A stretch of DNA of 29,431 nt, from NCBI GenBank assembly GCA_036554605.1, contig DATBMY010000203.1, positions 1 through 29,431 on the forward strand, in the 5' to 3' direction. The notes under the pieces are model-generated. The model saw nothing but the letters and a program-made list of their open reading frames with translations, was not told the DNA's origin and searched no databases. The position numbers and the translations under genes are program-made. The stretch comes from DATBMY01 sp036554605. GTDB lineage: Bacteria; Acidobacteriota; Blastocatellia; UBA7656. Of this stretch, positions 1 to 7,656 are shown one piece after another. The stretch's first letter is position 1. Each line of letters starts with the position of its first letter.

Positions 1-84
1 GAGCTGCTTCTGAAGTCAGGCTCCTGGCACTTCACCGAAGGCGATCTGGATATGGACACCGTCTTCGTTCCGGAGAAAGGGTGA
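1..84 (+). CDS. 3' end of an unidentified gene (partial)
   Basis: An open frame enters from the left edge and runs 27 codons to TGA at 82-84, ending in the residues VFVPEKG. The fragment (LLLKSGSWHFTEGDLD and following residues) is too short to assign to a family. Its last codons, GAG AAA GGG TGA, are already part of the octameric repeat that fills the intergenic space downstream. The final residues EKG therefore look repeat-derived, as does the C-terminus of the convergent gene on the other side. That the frame is coding is inferred from codon choice resembling the neighbours and from the convergent arrangement. The function is unknown. Confidence 0.5.
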   Translation, partial: ELLLKSGSWHFTEGDLDMDTVFVPEKG

Positions 85-356
85 AGGGGAGAAAGGGTGA
101 AAGGGTGAAGGGGTGATGAGGTATATCATGTTTCTTGCATAAGAGGATAAGGCCCGCGAGTGCCCGCACAATATCAAACATGGTGTGGCGCGCCTTCGGC
201 GCTCAAATCTATCAACAATCGGTATCCACGGGCTCACGCCCGCGGCTAATGGCTAGCGGCCCTTCGGGCCTCACCCGTCCTATTACTTTCTTGATATACC
301 TCATCACCCTTTCACCCCTTCACCCCTTCACCCTTTCTCCCTTTCACCCCTTCTCT
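73..356. repeat. Intergenic inverted repeat with octameric arms
   Basis: Two arms, about 73-128 and 292-356, are near-perfect inverted copies. Each is built from degenerate tandem octamers of the AAAGGGTG / AAGGGGTG type, and the innermost 18 bases (111-128 versus 292-309) match perfectly. The arms enclose about 163 bp that holds three short hairpins. The element lies between convergent genes and overlaps both of their ends: each gene terminates with codons read from an arm. Transcribed in either direction it would fold into a long stem, so it may also terminate transcription, although there is no clean U-tract. No coding capacity is credible inside it. Confidence 0.85.
190..270. repeat. Three-hairpin structured core inside the inverted repeat
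   Basis: Three compact stem-loops follow one another: 190-202 (GCGCC-TTC-GGCGC), 226-245 (a GGGC/GCCC core, loop TCAC, one mismatch in the outer stem) and 258-270 (GGCCC-TTC-GGGCC). On the minus strand the loops read GAA, GTGA and GAA, so GNRA-like loops would form if that strand is transcribed. Such strings of small hairpins are typical of dispersed structured repeats. I cannot count copies elsewhere from this window, so repeat status is inference. Confidence 0.5.
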
Positions 357-1239
357 TTAATCGGCGCTCAAGGCGGAAGGCGAAGAATTTCGCGTAGTCT
401 TTTACCGGTGAATCGCCAAACGGAGTGGGCGTGAAGCCGCGACGGCGCAGGCGGCCGTTGACATGGTGGACGATGCTCTTGCGCTCGGTCCAGTCCGTGC
501 GAAAGGTGAGGCTGAAGGAGATCGATACTTCGGGGCCGTTCTCTACCCAGTGCGGGACGATGTAAGGCAGGTGCAGTCCTTCTCCGGGTCGTAAGATGAA
601 CCGCGCGGCCTTTTCGCCATACTCTTCTTTAAAGATCGGGTCTATCCTCGGAAGTGAAAAGAAGCCCTCGATCGCTTGCTCTGTAAGCATGTTCCGGTTG
701 GAAATGTCGAGCGTCTTTACACTCTTGCTGCCGCGTATCTGTAGCAATGTTCCGTATTCGGGGTCGAGGTGAAAAGGGGTGATCGAGCGGGGAGAGGTTA
801 TAAATATAAAACCGTGGCGGCCCGACATGCCGGGATCAACAGGGTCGATCACCGATTGAATCTCGTCCAGGCAATTGTCTAGCAACTGGCGATATTCCGG
901 GTCTTGCTCGACGTACTTCAGCACCATCCATGAATGGCAATCTTCGATCTGTTTTATAGTCTGCTCGACGGACAGACCCGTTTGCGGTCCCTCATAAAGC
1001 CCGGTGGCCACGGGTATGTTGCCCGAGTTATATCTGACGCAGCCGGCTGGCAATCGCTTCGACAACTCTATCAAACGCGGAAGCGAGAAGAGCGCGCTGC
1101 TTGAAAGGTTATGGCCAAAGATAAACGGCTTCCGATTAAAGTCCTCGAGAAACGAATCGGGGTCTATTCGAAGCAGTTGCGATCTTTCGGATATGTCCGC
1201 GCGAGGGCTTGCGCCCGCGGTCATTTCAATAGCGCTCAT
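328..1239 (-). CDS. JmjC/cupin-8-like Fe(II)/2-oxoglutarate oxygenase
   Basis: This 303-residue protein carries the facial triad of the cupin-like/JmjC fold: H157 and D159 in TPFHLDPEYG, and H230 in LPYIVPHWVENG. The region between has the expected beta-strand pattern, ending in SISFSLTFRTDW. Family members are usually 2-oxoglutarate-dependent hydroxylases acting on proteins or small molecules; the substrate cannot be told from sequence. The start is supported by AAGGAG about 9 bases upstream of ATG. It begins about 20 bp after the stop of the BioF2-like acetyltransferase, so the two probably form an operon. The last residues, RRGEREKG, are encoded by the octameric repeat arm, so the C-terminus has probably been altered by that element. 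The tail just before it is Arg/Lys-rich. Confidence 0.8.
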   Translation of the reverse strand: MSAIEMTAGASPRADISERSQLLRIDPDSFLEDFNRKPFIFGHNLSSSALFSLPRLIELSKRLPAGCVRYNSGNIPVATGLYEGPQTGLSVEQTIKQIEDCHSWMVLKYVEQDPEYRQLLDNCLDEIQSVIDPVDPGMSGRHGFIFITSPRSITPFHLDPEYGTLLQIRGSKSVKTLDISNRNMLTEQAIEGFFSLPRIDPIFKEEYGEKAARFILRPGEGLHLPYIVPHWVENGPEVSISFSLTFRTDWTERKSIVHHVNGRLRRRGFTPTPFGDSPVKDYAKFFAFRLERRLKRRGEREKG

Positions 1240-1259
1240 CTATACTCTCCTTGCCACCG

Positions 1260-2513
1260 TCAAATCAGCGAGAGCCGGTTTGCCCGCTTGCCGCGGGCCT
1301 TGCGCGCCAACCAGCGTAAGAGCGGTATGGCCGACACCCAGAACTCGCCCGCGCCCCTGCCCGTCGCCACAATAACCGTCTCTATTATTCTGCGGTCGAG
1401 CCAGAGGCGGTTTATCATCGGGTGAAAAGGCTCGGCGCAAGAGTCCATCCACCCTACCTCGGCCGAAGCGTGAAAGCGGCGAATATTTTCAATCTCCAAC
1501 AGTATGCCGGGCGAGTGGCGCGCGTGCTGTTCATCGAAAGCTATCTTGAAAGCGAAAGCCCCGTCGCCCGCCAGTATGTTCACCTTCTTCGCGATGGGCT
1601 TGCCATCGAGCCTGAGCGTCAGCATATCGATGCGGCCCTTAACAGAAGCCTCGCGCGCAACCGATTTGAAGAACTCCCGGCCTGCTTCATCGCAAAGCAG
1701 CGCGCCGCCCTCTTTGCCCTTCCATCCGCTCGCTTCCAGCGCGAGAAACTCTTCAATCGACTTCTCTATATCGGGGCTGTGATCGAGCCTGTTCATCTCG
1801 AGCCATCCAGTCTCCGACAGCCGTCGCTGTTTGCGGCGCAGGTCCTTGCGGTGCTCGCGCGAAACGGACTCTCGCAGGTACTCCTCCGCTCCCGCGCGAC
1901 GGCGCAGCAGGGCGCGAGTATGCGACTCTTCCAGGAAACTCAAGCTCCCGCGGGCCTGCAACTCGTCAATGATCAACTTGCGGAACGGGCCGTCGCCTAC
2001 AATCTCTCCGAATTCGACCACCGAGCAGCCGCAGGGGTTTGACGCAAGCCAGTTAAAGAGCGCCTCGATGACCTCGCGCCCTCTCTCTCTATGAACTAAA
2101 GGTGTGCGCAGGGGGCAGTAAGCGTGTCGCCAGAGACGGAGAACTTTTATGGGCAGACCCTTATACCGTCTCTTGCGCTCAAATGGAAAGAGCCCGCAAA
2201 GCACCTTTCGCCCGCTCGGCGCAAGCTCGTCTTCGGCAAATACCAGGACGAGCTTTAAATCTGTTGGTCGAAACAGGCGCAGCGCGGGCTCTAGCATCCA
2301 GTATTCGTAAAAAGGGTTCGGTTCAAGCGCCTGCTCGGCAAGAGCCTCACAGGCCGTCCGGTATTGATCAAGCGCGGACAGGTCTTCGATTACCACAACG
2401 GACATGTCGCGGCCTGGCCGGACAGGAGGCGCGACCGAAGAGTTACAGACCGGGAGAGACGATATTGCGCGAGGGCCGGGGACAACAGATTGAATTTCAG
2501 TCATCGGTTCCAT
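1260..2513 (-). CDS. BioF2/CelD-like GNAT-fold acetyltransferase
   Basis: A protein of about 417 residues resembling the BioF2-like acetyltransferase family (Acetyltransf_6; CelD/FemAB-related). The N-terminal part has NPFYEYWMLEPALRLFRP, typical of the first half-domain. The second half contains SVSREHRKDLRRKQRRL, followed by the acceptor-domain pattern GKPIAKKVNILAGDGAFAFKIAFDEQHARHSPGILL (positions about 310-345). Relatives act in exopolysaccharide or cell-surface aminoacyl/acyl transfer; the donor and acceptor here are unknown. The start is uncertain: an in-frame GTG lies at 2555, ATGs at 2513 and 2504, and another ATG near 2405. None has a good Shine-Dalgarno sequence. The gene is followed after about 20 bp by the JmjC-like oxygenase and is divergent from the beta-propeller gene. 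Confidence 0.78.
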   Translation of the reverse strand: MEPMTEIQSVVPGPRAISSLPVCNSSVAPPVRPGRDMSVVVIEDLSALDQYRTACEALAEQALEPNPFYEYWMLEPALRLFRPTDLKLVLVFAEDELAPSGRKVLCGLFPFERKRRYKGLPIKVLRLWRHAYCPLRTPLVHRERGREVIEALFNWLASNPCGCSVVEFGEIVGDGPFRKLIIDELQARGSLSFLEESHTRALLRRRAGAEEYLRESVSREHRKDLRRKQRRLSETGWLEMNRLDHSPDIEKSIEEFLALEASGWKGKEGGALLCDEAGREFFKSVAREASVKGRIDMLTLRLDGKPIAKKVNILAGDGAFAFKIAFDEQHARHSPGILLEIENIRRFHASAEVGWMDSCAEPFHPMINRLWLDRRIIETVIVATGRGAGEFWVSAIPLLRWLARKARGKRANRLSLI

Positions 2514-2555
2514 GACGTTTTGAGTAGCCGGGGCCGGGCCTTGCCGGTAGCCCAC

Positions 2556-2770
2556 TTTCTCATGAGGTTTAAATGTAAATTGCGATTGGAATTCTAGAAA
2601 GGATTGGCGAAGCGATTACCGGCGCGCTTGCTTGACGATGGAATTAACTCTCGGCTCGCGAGAGTTGCTTAATATTGCTCAAGGATAATCCTTTGAGTAG
2701 AATCGACGCGAAGAGCGAAGCCCCTCTTAAATAGATACGCACAATTATTCGATTCACGCCGAAGGGGTCT
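2556..2770. promoter_or_regulatory. Divergent intergenic region with two palindromes
   Basis: This region separates the leftward acetyltransferase from the rightward secreted propeller gene. It holds an 8-bp stem hairpin at 2646-2666 (AACTCTCG, five-base loop, CGAGAGTT) and a perfect 13-base palindrome at 2681-2693 (AAGGATAATCCTT). Both are operator-like, and the AT-rich stretch TTAATATT lies between them. No convincing -35/-10 pair could be fixed. A regulatory role is inference. Confidence 0.35.
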
Positions 2771-4570
2771 ATGCATCGAAACCGACTGGCTCTTTTAATA
2801 AGTCTGTCCATCGCCTTGATCGCCGTTGAATGTCGATACGCGGTCGCTCAAGCTCGCGTCACGCCCGGAATAAAGACAGATTACAAGGTTTATCCGGAGC
2901 CGGAACCGCCGCGATTGCCGCCGGCGGGAGAGACATTCATCGACCCGACGTTCGGGACCAGGATTATGAGGGTGACCGACGAGCGCGACGGCGCGTTCAA
3001 CGTCACCAACTACTCCTACTATCCTTCATTCAACCGCGACAACTCGCGACTGTTCATCATCTCCGGCTCGCAGCCCGCGCTTTATGATTTCGACCCCGCC
3101 GGCTTTCGCATATCAGGCAAGCGATTGCTCTTCAGGGTTAGGCTGCCCGAAGGAGGCCATCCCTGGAGTGAGGACGCTATATGGAGCGGGGTGGACCGGG
3201 ACGTGATCTACTGCCACGCCGGGCTGAAGCTCTACAGCTATAACGTGGCGACCGATAGCTTCACATTGGTGAAGGACTTCACGGGGCAGGTGGCCGGCAG
3301 CGAGCTGATGCAGATGAGCAAGTCAATAGACGATCAGGCATTCGCCTTCCACAGCCGCGCGAGCGGCGGGCAGGTAGTGGGGTACGTGGCGTGGCGGCGC
3401 AACGATAATCTGCTGTACCGGGTTGATACCTCGAACGTCAACGAGGTGCAGGTGGATAAGACGGGAGAGTACCTGGTGGTGACGACCGAGCAGGCGGGCA
3501 GGGCTTCGGACATAGAGGTGAAGGTAGTGCATCTAGTAAGCGGGAGGGTGAAAGAACTGACGGACGGAGCGCCCGATTATGCGCCCGGGCACAAGGATGT
3601 GGGGCGAGCGATCGTGGTAGGAGGAGAGAACTGGGGCAATAGTTTGAACGCGAGGAGTTTGGCGGAGCCGCACCGTCACCGAAAGGTTTTGGAGTGGGGC
3701 AATGATTGGACGATAGGAGGGCACGTGTCGATGCTTGCCGACGATGAGCAGTGGGTGCTGGTGAGCAGTTACCATATAAAGAATGGGCTGGCTTCGAGCG
3801 GGCTATTCAGGAACGAGCTGTACCAGGTGGCGGTCGACGGGAGCAAGAGGGTGAGGAGGCTGGCGCACCTGCATTCGCAGTTGCGGGAGTACTGGGACTC
3901 GCCGCGAGCGACGATAAGCCGGGACGGGAGGTGGGCGGCCTTCACGTCGAACTGGGGGCGGGCTGATCGCAAGGATGTTTTCATCGTTAAGATTCCGCCT
4001 CCGGGAAATGAGCCGAGCAAACCCGCTCCCTTAAATCTCCCCGCGCCGGGCGGGGCCGCGACGGTCGAAGCGACAAAACCGGGCGCTGCTTCGGGGCAGG
4101 AAGTCATCTGGGTGAGCGCCGTCAATTGCGCGATGAAAAGCGGCGCGCTCGAAAAATCCGCGGGCCGCGATGGCGCGTGGGACGCGGCGGCCAGGTCGGC
4201 GCAGTCGATAACGTCGGGCGACGGCTTTATCGAGTTTACCGCGATGGATGCGGGCAAGGTCTTATTCCTGGGGCTTGCCCGAAATCCCGCGGGCGTGGAT
4301 TTGACGACTATAGATTATGCGATCAAGCTGACCGCGTCGGGCGCGGCGGAGATACGCGAGTTGAACCTGTATGCGGGCGAGACGCGCTACGCGCCGGGCG
4401 ATCTTTTTCGCATAGCCATAGAGCGAGGCGCGATCAAATACTACAAGAACGGCGCGCTCATACATACGAGCCTGCAAGCGGCTACATACCCGCTCGCCGT
4501 GAGCGCGGTTTTAGGCAGCTCGGGCGCTCGATTGAGCGCGAGCATTTCAACAGCGAGCGGCGTAAGATAA
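2771..4570 (+). CDS. Secreted TolB/WD40-like beta-propeller protein with C-terminal lectin-like domain
   Basis: A 599-residue protein with a clear signal peptide (a basic start, then LALLISLSIALIAVECRYAV, cleavage near AVAQA). Residues about 50-410 show repeated propeller strands such as FGTRIMRVTD, YSYYPSFNRDNSRLFII and SPRATISRDGRWAAFTSNWG. This pattern is seen in TolB-like and oligogalacturonate-lyase-like propellers of soil bacteria. After a Pro/Ala-rich linker (about 415-445), residues about 450-595 form a second beta-rich domain (DGFIEFTAMDAGKVLFLGLA ... IKYYKNGALIHTS) that resembles concanavalin-like or SPRY-like binding modules. No catalytic residues could be assigned. ATG is preceded by AAGGGG at a suitable distance. 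The likely role is extracytoplasmic binding of a polymer, which is inference. Confidence 0.75.
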   Translation: MHRNRLALLISLSIALIAVECRYAVAQARVTPGIKTDYKVYPEPEPPRLPPAGETFIDPTFGTRIMRVTDERDGAFNVTNYSYYPSFNRDNSRLFIISGSQPALYDFDPAGFRISGKRLLFRVRLPEGGHPWSEDAIWSGVDRDVIYCHAGLKLYSYNVATDSFTLVKDFTGQVAGSELMQMSKSIDDQAFAFHSRASGGQVVGYVAWRRNDNLLYRVDTSNVNEVQVDKTGEYLVVTTEQAGRASDIEVKVVHLVSGRVKELTDGAPDYAPGHKDVGRAIVVGGENWGNSLNARSLAEPHRHRKVLEWGNDWTIGGHVSMLADDEQWVLVSSYHIKNGLASSGLFRNELYQVAVDGSKRVRRLAHLHSQLREYWDSPRATISRDGRWAAFTSNWGRADRKDVFIVKIPPPGNEPSKPAPLNLPAPGGAATVEATKPGAASGQEVIWVSAVNCAMKSGALEKSAGRDGAWDAAARSAQSITSGDGFIEFTAMDAGKVLFLGLARNPAGVDLTTIDYAIKLTASGAAEIRELNLYAGETRYAPGDLFRIAIERGAIKYYKNGALIHTSLQAATYPLAVSAVLGSSGARLSASISTASGVR

Positions 4571-4680
4571 AGCAAGATACGCTGGCGCCCGGCCGGGTCG
4601 AACTTTACAGGTGCGAAGGGCTGCTGGTTATCATTGCGCGGATTTTGAATGCGAGCGTTAGTTATACGGGGGGGATAGCA

Positions 4681-5193
4681 ATGGAGATAACGCTGAGCAA
4701 AAGCACGCTGCGGGAGTGGCGCAAAGGCGATGAGAGCTCGCTCGTTCGCCATGCGAATAATTATAAAGTGTGGCGCAATCTCAGAGACCGTTTCCCGCAT
4801 CCTTACACAATAGCCGACGCCGAATGGTGGATCGGGCATGCGGGCGGGCAGTCGCCGGTAAGGAGCTTTGCGATGGTCGTCGACAGGGCAGCCGTCGGCG
4901 GCATCGGTCTTGAGATGAACACGGATGTTTATCGCCGCTCGGCCGAAATTGGCTACTGGCTAGGCGAAGAGTACTGGGGACTGGGGATCGCAACGGAGGC
5001 AGTACTGGCGGTCGTCGATTATGGATTTCAGACTTTCGACATCCACAGGATATTCGCGGGGGTATTCGAGCGCAACTCGGCCTCGATGCGGGTCCTGGAG
5101 AAAGCCGGCTTCAAGCAAGAAGCAAGACTGATCAAAGCAATAACAAAAGAAGGGCAAACTATGGATGAGTTTATCTATGCGATCGTGAAATAA
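4681..5193 (+). CDS. RimJ/RimL-type GNAT N-acetyltransferase
   Basis: A 170-residue protein with the full Acetyltransf_3 layout. It starts STLREWRKGDESSLVRHANN, and has the strand pair GGIGLEMNTDVYRRSAEIGYW. The acetyl-CoA loop region reads GEEYWGLGIATEAV (consensus Q/RxxGxG/A, here WGLGIA). The C-terminal motif is FDIHRIFAGVFERNSASMRVLEKAGF. Family members acetylate protein N-termini, aminoacyl groups or antibiotics. The frame is open further upstream to 4126, but that part overlaps the propeller gene in another frame and has no family match, so ATG at 4681 is chosen; a G-rich stretch at 4668-4674 could serve as a weak ribosome site. It lies about 110 bp after the propeller gene and may be co-transcribed with it. 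Confidence 0.88.
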   Translation: MEITLSKSTLREWRKGDESSLVRHANNYKVWRNLRDRFPHPYTIADAEWWIGHAGGQSPVRSFAMVVDRAAVGGIGLEMNTDVYRRSAEIGYWLGEEYWGLGIATEAVLAVVDYGFQTFDIHRIFAGVFERNSASMRVLEKAGFKQEARLIKAITKEGQTMDEFIYAIVK

Positions 5194-5360
5194 GTCTGGG
5201 AGCATTACATAAGAGCATTAGTTCGCGGGCCGCCTGATAGAATTAGTCTTAACTCTCATTCCTCCTCCTCCTTTCATATTCCTTGAGGGCTGACTAAGCG
5301 CGACCGAACAGTGCCGCGAGTTTATTACTGATGCGGTTTACTGTCAAACCTAAAATGCGA

Positions 5361-5438
5361 AACAAGTAAACGGTGACGAGTGACAAGAGGGATTCATTAA
5401 CTAATCCTTATCTTGTCACTCGTCACCGTTTGCTTGTT
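5361..5438. terminator. Long hairpin between convergent genes, likely bidirectional terminator
   Basis: The 28-base arms 5361-5388 and 5411-5438 are complementary at 27 of 28 positions, the exception being a G-T wobble. The loop can pair further (GGATT at 5390-5394 with AATCC at 5403-5407). The core unit GTGACGA followed by GTGACAA is a seven-base tandem, like the larger heptamer repeats of this window. The hairpin lies between the GNAT gene and ugd, which converge on it, so a two-way terminator is plausible. The flanking stretch 5194-5360 shows nothing else recognisable. Confidence 0.7.
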
Positions 5439-5446
5439 AAGCCCCG

Positions 5447-6793
5447 TTAGATTTTATTCGCGAGCATCTGCCGGGAGTCTATCTGTTTTTCGGAGGCGCG
5501 CCCCATTGCGACGTAGCCAAAGCCTGCTTCGCGCACCGCTTCCGGCTCATAGATGTTTCGCAGGTCCACGATATTTTTCTCGCGCATAACCGAGCTGATC
5601 TTTGCAAGGTCGAGGCTTCGAAATTGATTCCACTCGGTTACTACGACGAGCGCGTCGCTTCCGGCCGCCGCGTCGTATTCGTCTTCGCAGTACTCGACAT
5701 TGGGCACAAGCCGGCTGGCCGCTTCCATCGCTACCGGGTCATAGACGCGCACTCGCGCGCCGGCCGAAAGCAGGTCGGATATTATCCTGAGCGAAGGCGC
5801 TTCTCTCATATCGTCGGTTTCAGGCTTGAACGACAACCCTAACAGCGCGATTGTCCTCCCCTGCAGGTCGGGCACTACCCGGCGTATGCGATTAATGACC
5901 GAGGCCGTCTGCTGATGGTTCACTTCGAGCACCGCGCCGGTTATCTTCATCTCGTAGCCCGCGCGCCGCCCCAGCGCCGCCAGCGCCTTCACATCTTTCG
6001 GGAAACAGCTTCCTCCAAATCCCGGCCCGGGGTGCAGGAACTTCGACCCGATTCTCTTATCCATCCCCATGCCTTTCACCACGTCATGCACATCGGCGCC
6101 GAGCATATCGCAGAGGTTTGCTATCTCGTTTATGAAAGATATTTTCGTCGCGAGGAAAGCGTTTGAGGCGTACTTTATCATCTCGGCCGACTCGGGGGTG
6201 GTGACGACGAACGGCGTCTCTATAAGGTAGAGCGGGCGGTAGAGGTCCTTTAGTATTTCGGCGGCCTCTTCGTCGGCGCAGCCGAGCACAATTCGGTCCG
6301 GGCGCATAAAATCGTTTATGGCGGCCCCCTCGCGCAGAAACTCCGGGTTCGAGGCAACCGAGAATCTGCAATTCGTCTGCTTATTATCTTCTATGATGTT
6401 TTTTATATACTCGGCCGCGCCCACCGGAACGGTGCTCTTGGTGACTATGACCTTGTAGCTGCAAATCGCGCGCGCTATTTCACGCGCGACGGCTTCTATC
6501 TGGCTCATATCGGCCGAGCCGTCGTCGGCGGGAGGAGTGCCGACCGCGAGCATCACAACCAGTGAGCGCTCGACGGCCAGGGCCAGGTCGGTAGTGAATT
6601 CCAGGCGCCCCTGCTGTACGTTCTTGGCGACGAGCGCGTCGAGCCCCGGCTCGTATATCGGCATGCTGCCCTCTTTGATCATTTCGATCTTTGCGGCGTC
6701 GCTGTCGACACAGGTAACGTAGTTGCCTAGCTCGGCAAAGCATGCGCCGCTCACCAGCCCGACGTAACCCGTGCCTATGACCGCTATGTGCAT
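5447..6793 (-). CDS. ugd: UDP-glucose 6-dehydrogenase
   Basis: A 448-residue protein of normal family length. It oxidises UDP-glucose to UDP-glucuronate with two NAD+, in the cytoplasm, supplying polysaccharide synthesis. The N-terminal Rossmann motif is GTGYVG (7-12), followed by the acidic ribose-binding residue in VTCVDSD. The TKSTVPVG motif and the family signature GPGFGGSCFPKD with catalytic C263 are intact. The C-terminal NAD/UDP-binding domain has LGLSFKPETDDMREAPS. The start is firm: ATG with GGAGGAA just upstream. It is followed by the convergent hairpin at 5361-5438. No glycosyltransferase cluster is adjacent in this window; the acetyltransferases to the left could belong to surface-polysaccharide work, but that is inference. 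Confidence 0.97.
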   Translation of the reverse strand: MHIAVIGTGYVGLVSGACFAELGNYVTCVDSDAAKIEMIKEGSMPIYEPGLDALVAKNVQQGRLEFTTDLALAVERSLVVMLAVGTPPADDGSADMSQIEAVAREIARAICSYKVIVTKSTVPVGAAEYIKNIIEDNKQTNCRFSVASNPEFLREGAAINDFMRPDRIVLGCADEEAAEILKDLYRPLYLIETPFVVTTPESAEMIKYASNAFLATKISFINEIANLCDMLGADVHDVVKGMGMDKRIGSKFLHPGPGFGGSCFPKDVKALAALGRRAGYEMKITGAVLEVNHQQTASVINRIRRVVPDLQGRTIALLGLSFKPETDDMREAPSLRIISDLLSAGARVRVYDPVAMEAASRLVPNVEYCEDEYDAAAGSDALVVVTEWNQFRSLDLAKISSVMREKNIVDLRNIYEPEAVREAGFGYVAMGRASEKQIDSRQMLANKI

Positions 6794-6866
6794 AGATTTC
6801 CTCCCTTATTCACGTTCGATTAAACTGAATGAAGAATAATATCTGATGACTCTTCGATGACCAAAG

Positions 6867-7646
6867 TCAATTCTTTGCCTGTTCTATCATCGAGTCAATA
6901 CTCTTTTCGATTGACTGCGCGATCACTTCCACCATCGCGCCAGTATTCATGCGCAGCCCCTCATGTATGGCCGCGCGGTAAGCCGAAATGAGGTCGGGCC
7001 AGATTATTACGGGTTGAAGCCCGGCGCGGCAGGTAAACAGGCTCGCGGCCGCAAGCGCCGCGCGCTCGGTCTGCTGCTCAAAGGGTTGGATCTCGGTCAG
7101 CCTTAATAAAGCGAGCGCCGATTGCTCAATAGGGTTAAGCTCCGTGATTGACTCGGCGGCAAACCAGCGGCAAGCCGACTCTATAGCCGCCGGGACGCGC
7201 GCGGGGGCCGGCGGCCTGAGCCCGCCCACTGCAGTGCCCGGCCCTGTGCGCAGTCCTTCGGGCGTGCCTAGCGGGTTGCGCAATCTGATGAGAATATCGG
7301 GGGTGAGCATCGCCTCTTGCCCCTTCTCCTCGATGAGCGATCGCAGAGTGCGGAGCGATTCGACGAGCGACGCAATCAACAGCTCCTCTTCAGATAATCC
7401 CAGAAGGTCGATCTCAGAACGGGCGGCAAGGCGGCCCGCTCGCTCGCGCGAGACGCTTGCGCCTTCAAGCACAAGCGTGTTGAAGGCAAATTCGGCCTCT
7501 GCCCACCCCTTGAGCAACTCCTTTTTCTCGTCCGAGATCGCAAGCGCAGTAAACTCTCTGTGCTTGCGGCCAACGCGGTTGATCCACTCATAAGGAGGGC
7601 GCGACGAAAGTATAGTCGGGCCCGGGCGGTCCGGCGGTCTTTGCAT
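6867..7646 (-). CDS. Fic-domain-like protein with degenerate catalytic motif
   Basis: A 259-residue protein that follows the Fic family layout. Residues 57-62, TLVLEG, fit the inhibitory (S/T)xxxE(G/N) motif. Residues 132-155 (LRTGPGTAVGGLRPPAPARV) match the LRTGPVxIGG...PPPxxVP segment that precedes the Fic core. The core motif, normally HPFxDGNGRxxR, reads QPFEQQTERAAL at 187-198. The catalytic His is Gln, the acidic and Gly/Asn anion-hole residues are lost, and only one Arg remains. Active Fic enzymes transfer AMP or similar groups to proteins; this one should not, so it may be a pseudoenzyme or binding protein. The frame is intact, arguing against simple decay. It is divergent from the aldolase/BMC genes. 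There is no Shine-Dalgarno, but a promoter abuts the start. Confidence 0.72.
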   Translation of the reverse strand: MQRPPDRPGPTILSSRPPYEWINRVGRKHREFTALAISDEKKELLKGWAEAEFAFNTLVLEGASVSRERAGRLAARSEIDLLGLSEEELLIASLVESLRTLRSLIEEKGQEAMLTPDILIRLRNPLGTPEGLRTGPGTAVGGLRPPAPARVPAAIESACRWFAAESITELNPIEQSALALLRLTEIQPFEQQTERAALAAASLFTCRAGLQPVIIWPDLISAYRAAIHEGLRMNTGAMVEVIAQSIEKSIDSMIEQAKN

Positions 7647-7656
7647 AGCACATTCA

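Noticed and set aside
73..356. Inverted repeat as the ends of an insertion sequence or MITE
   Set aside because: There is no transposase and no recognisable target-site duplication, and the arms are internally tandem. A non-autonomous element cannot be excluded, but the tandem structure fits repeat expansion better.
4126..4680. Upstream extension of the GNAT gene frame overlapping the propeller gene
   Set aside because: The extension is Arg/Gly-rich shadow sequence. The propeller gene is coding there in another frame, and the GNAT fold begins at 4681.
6783..6866. TTGACT overlapping the end of the Fic-like gene as a ugd promoter
   Set aside because: The nearest -10-like TATTAT is about 23 bases away, too far for a standard promoter.
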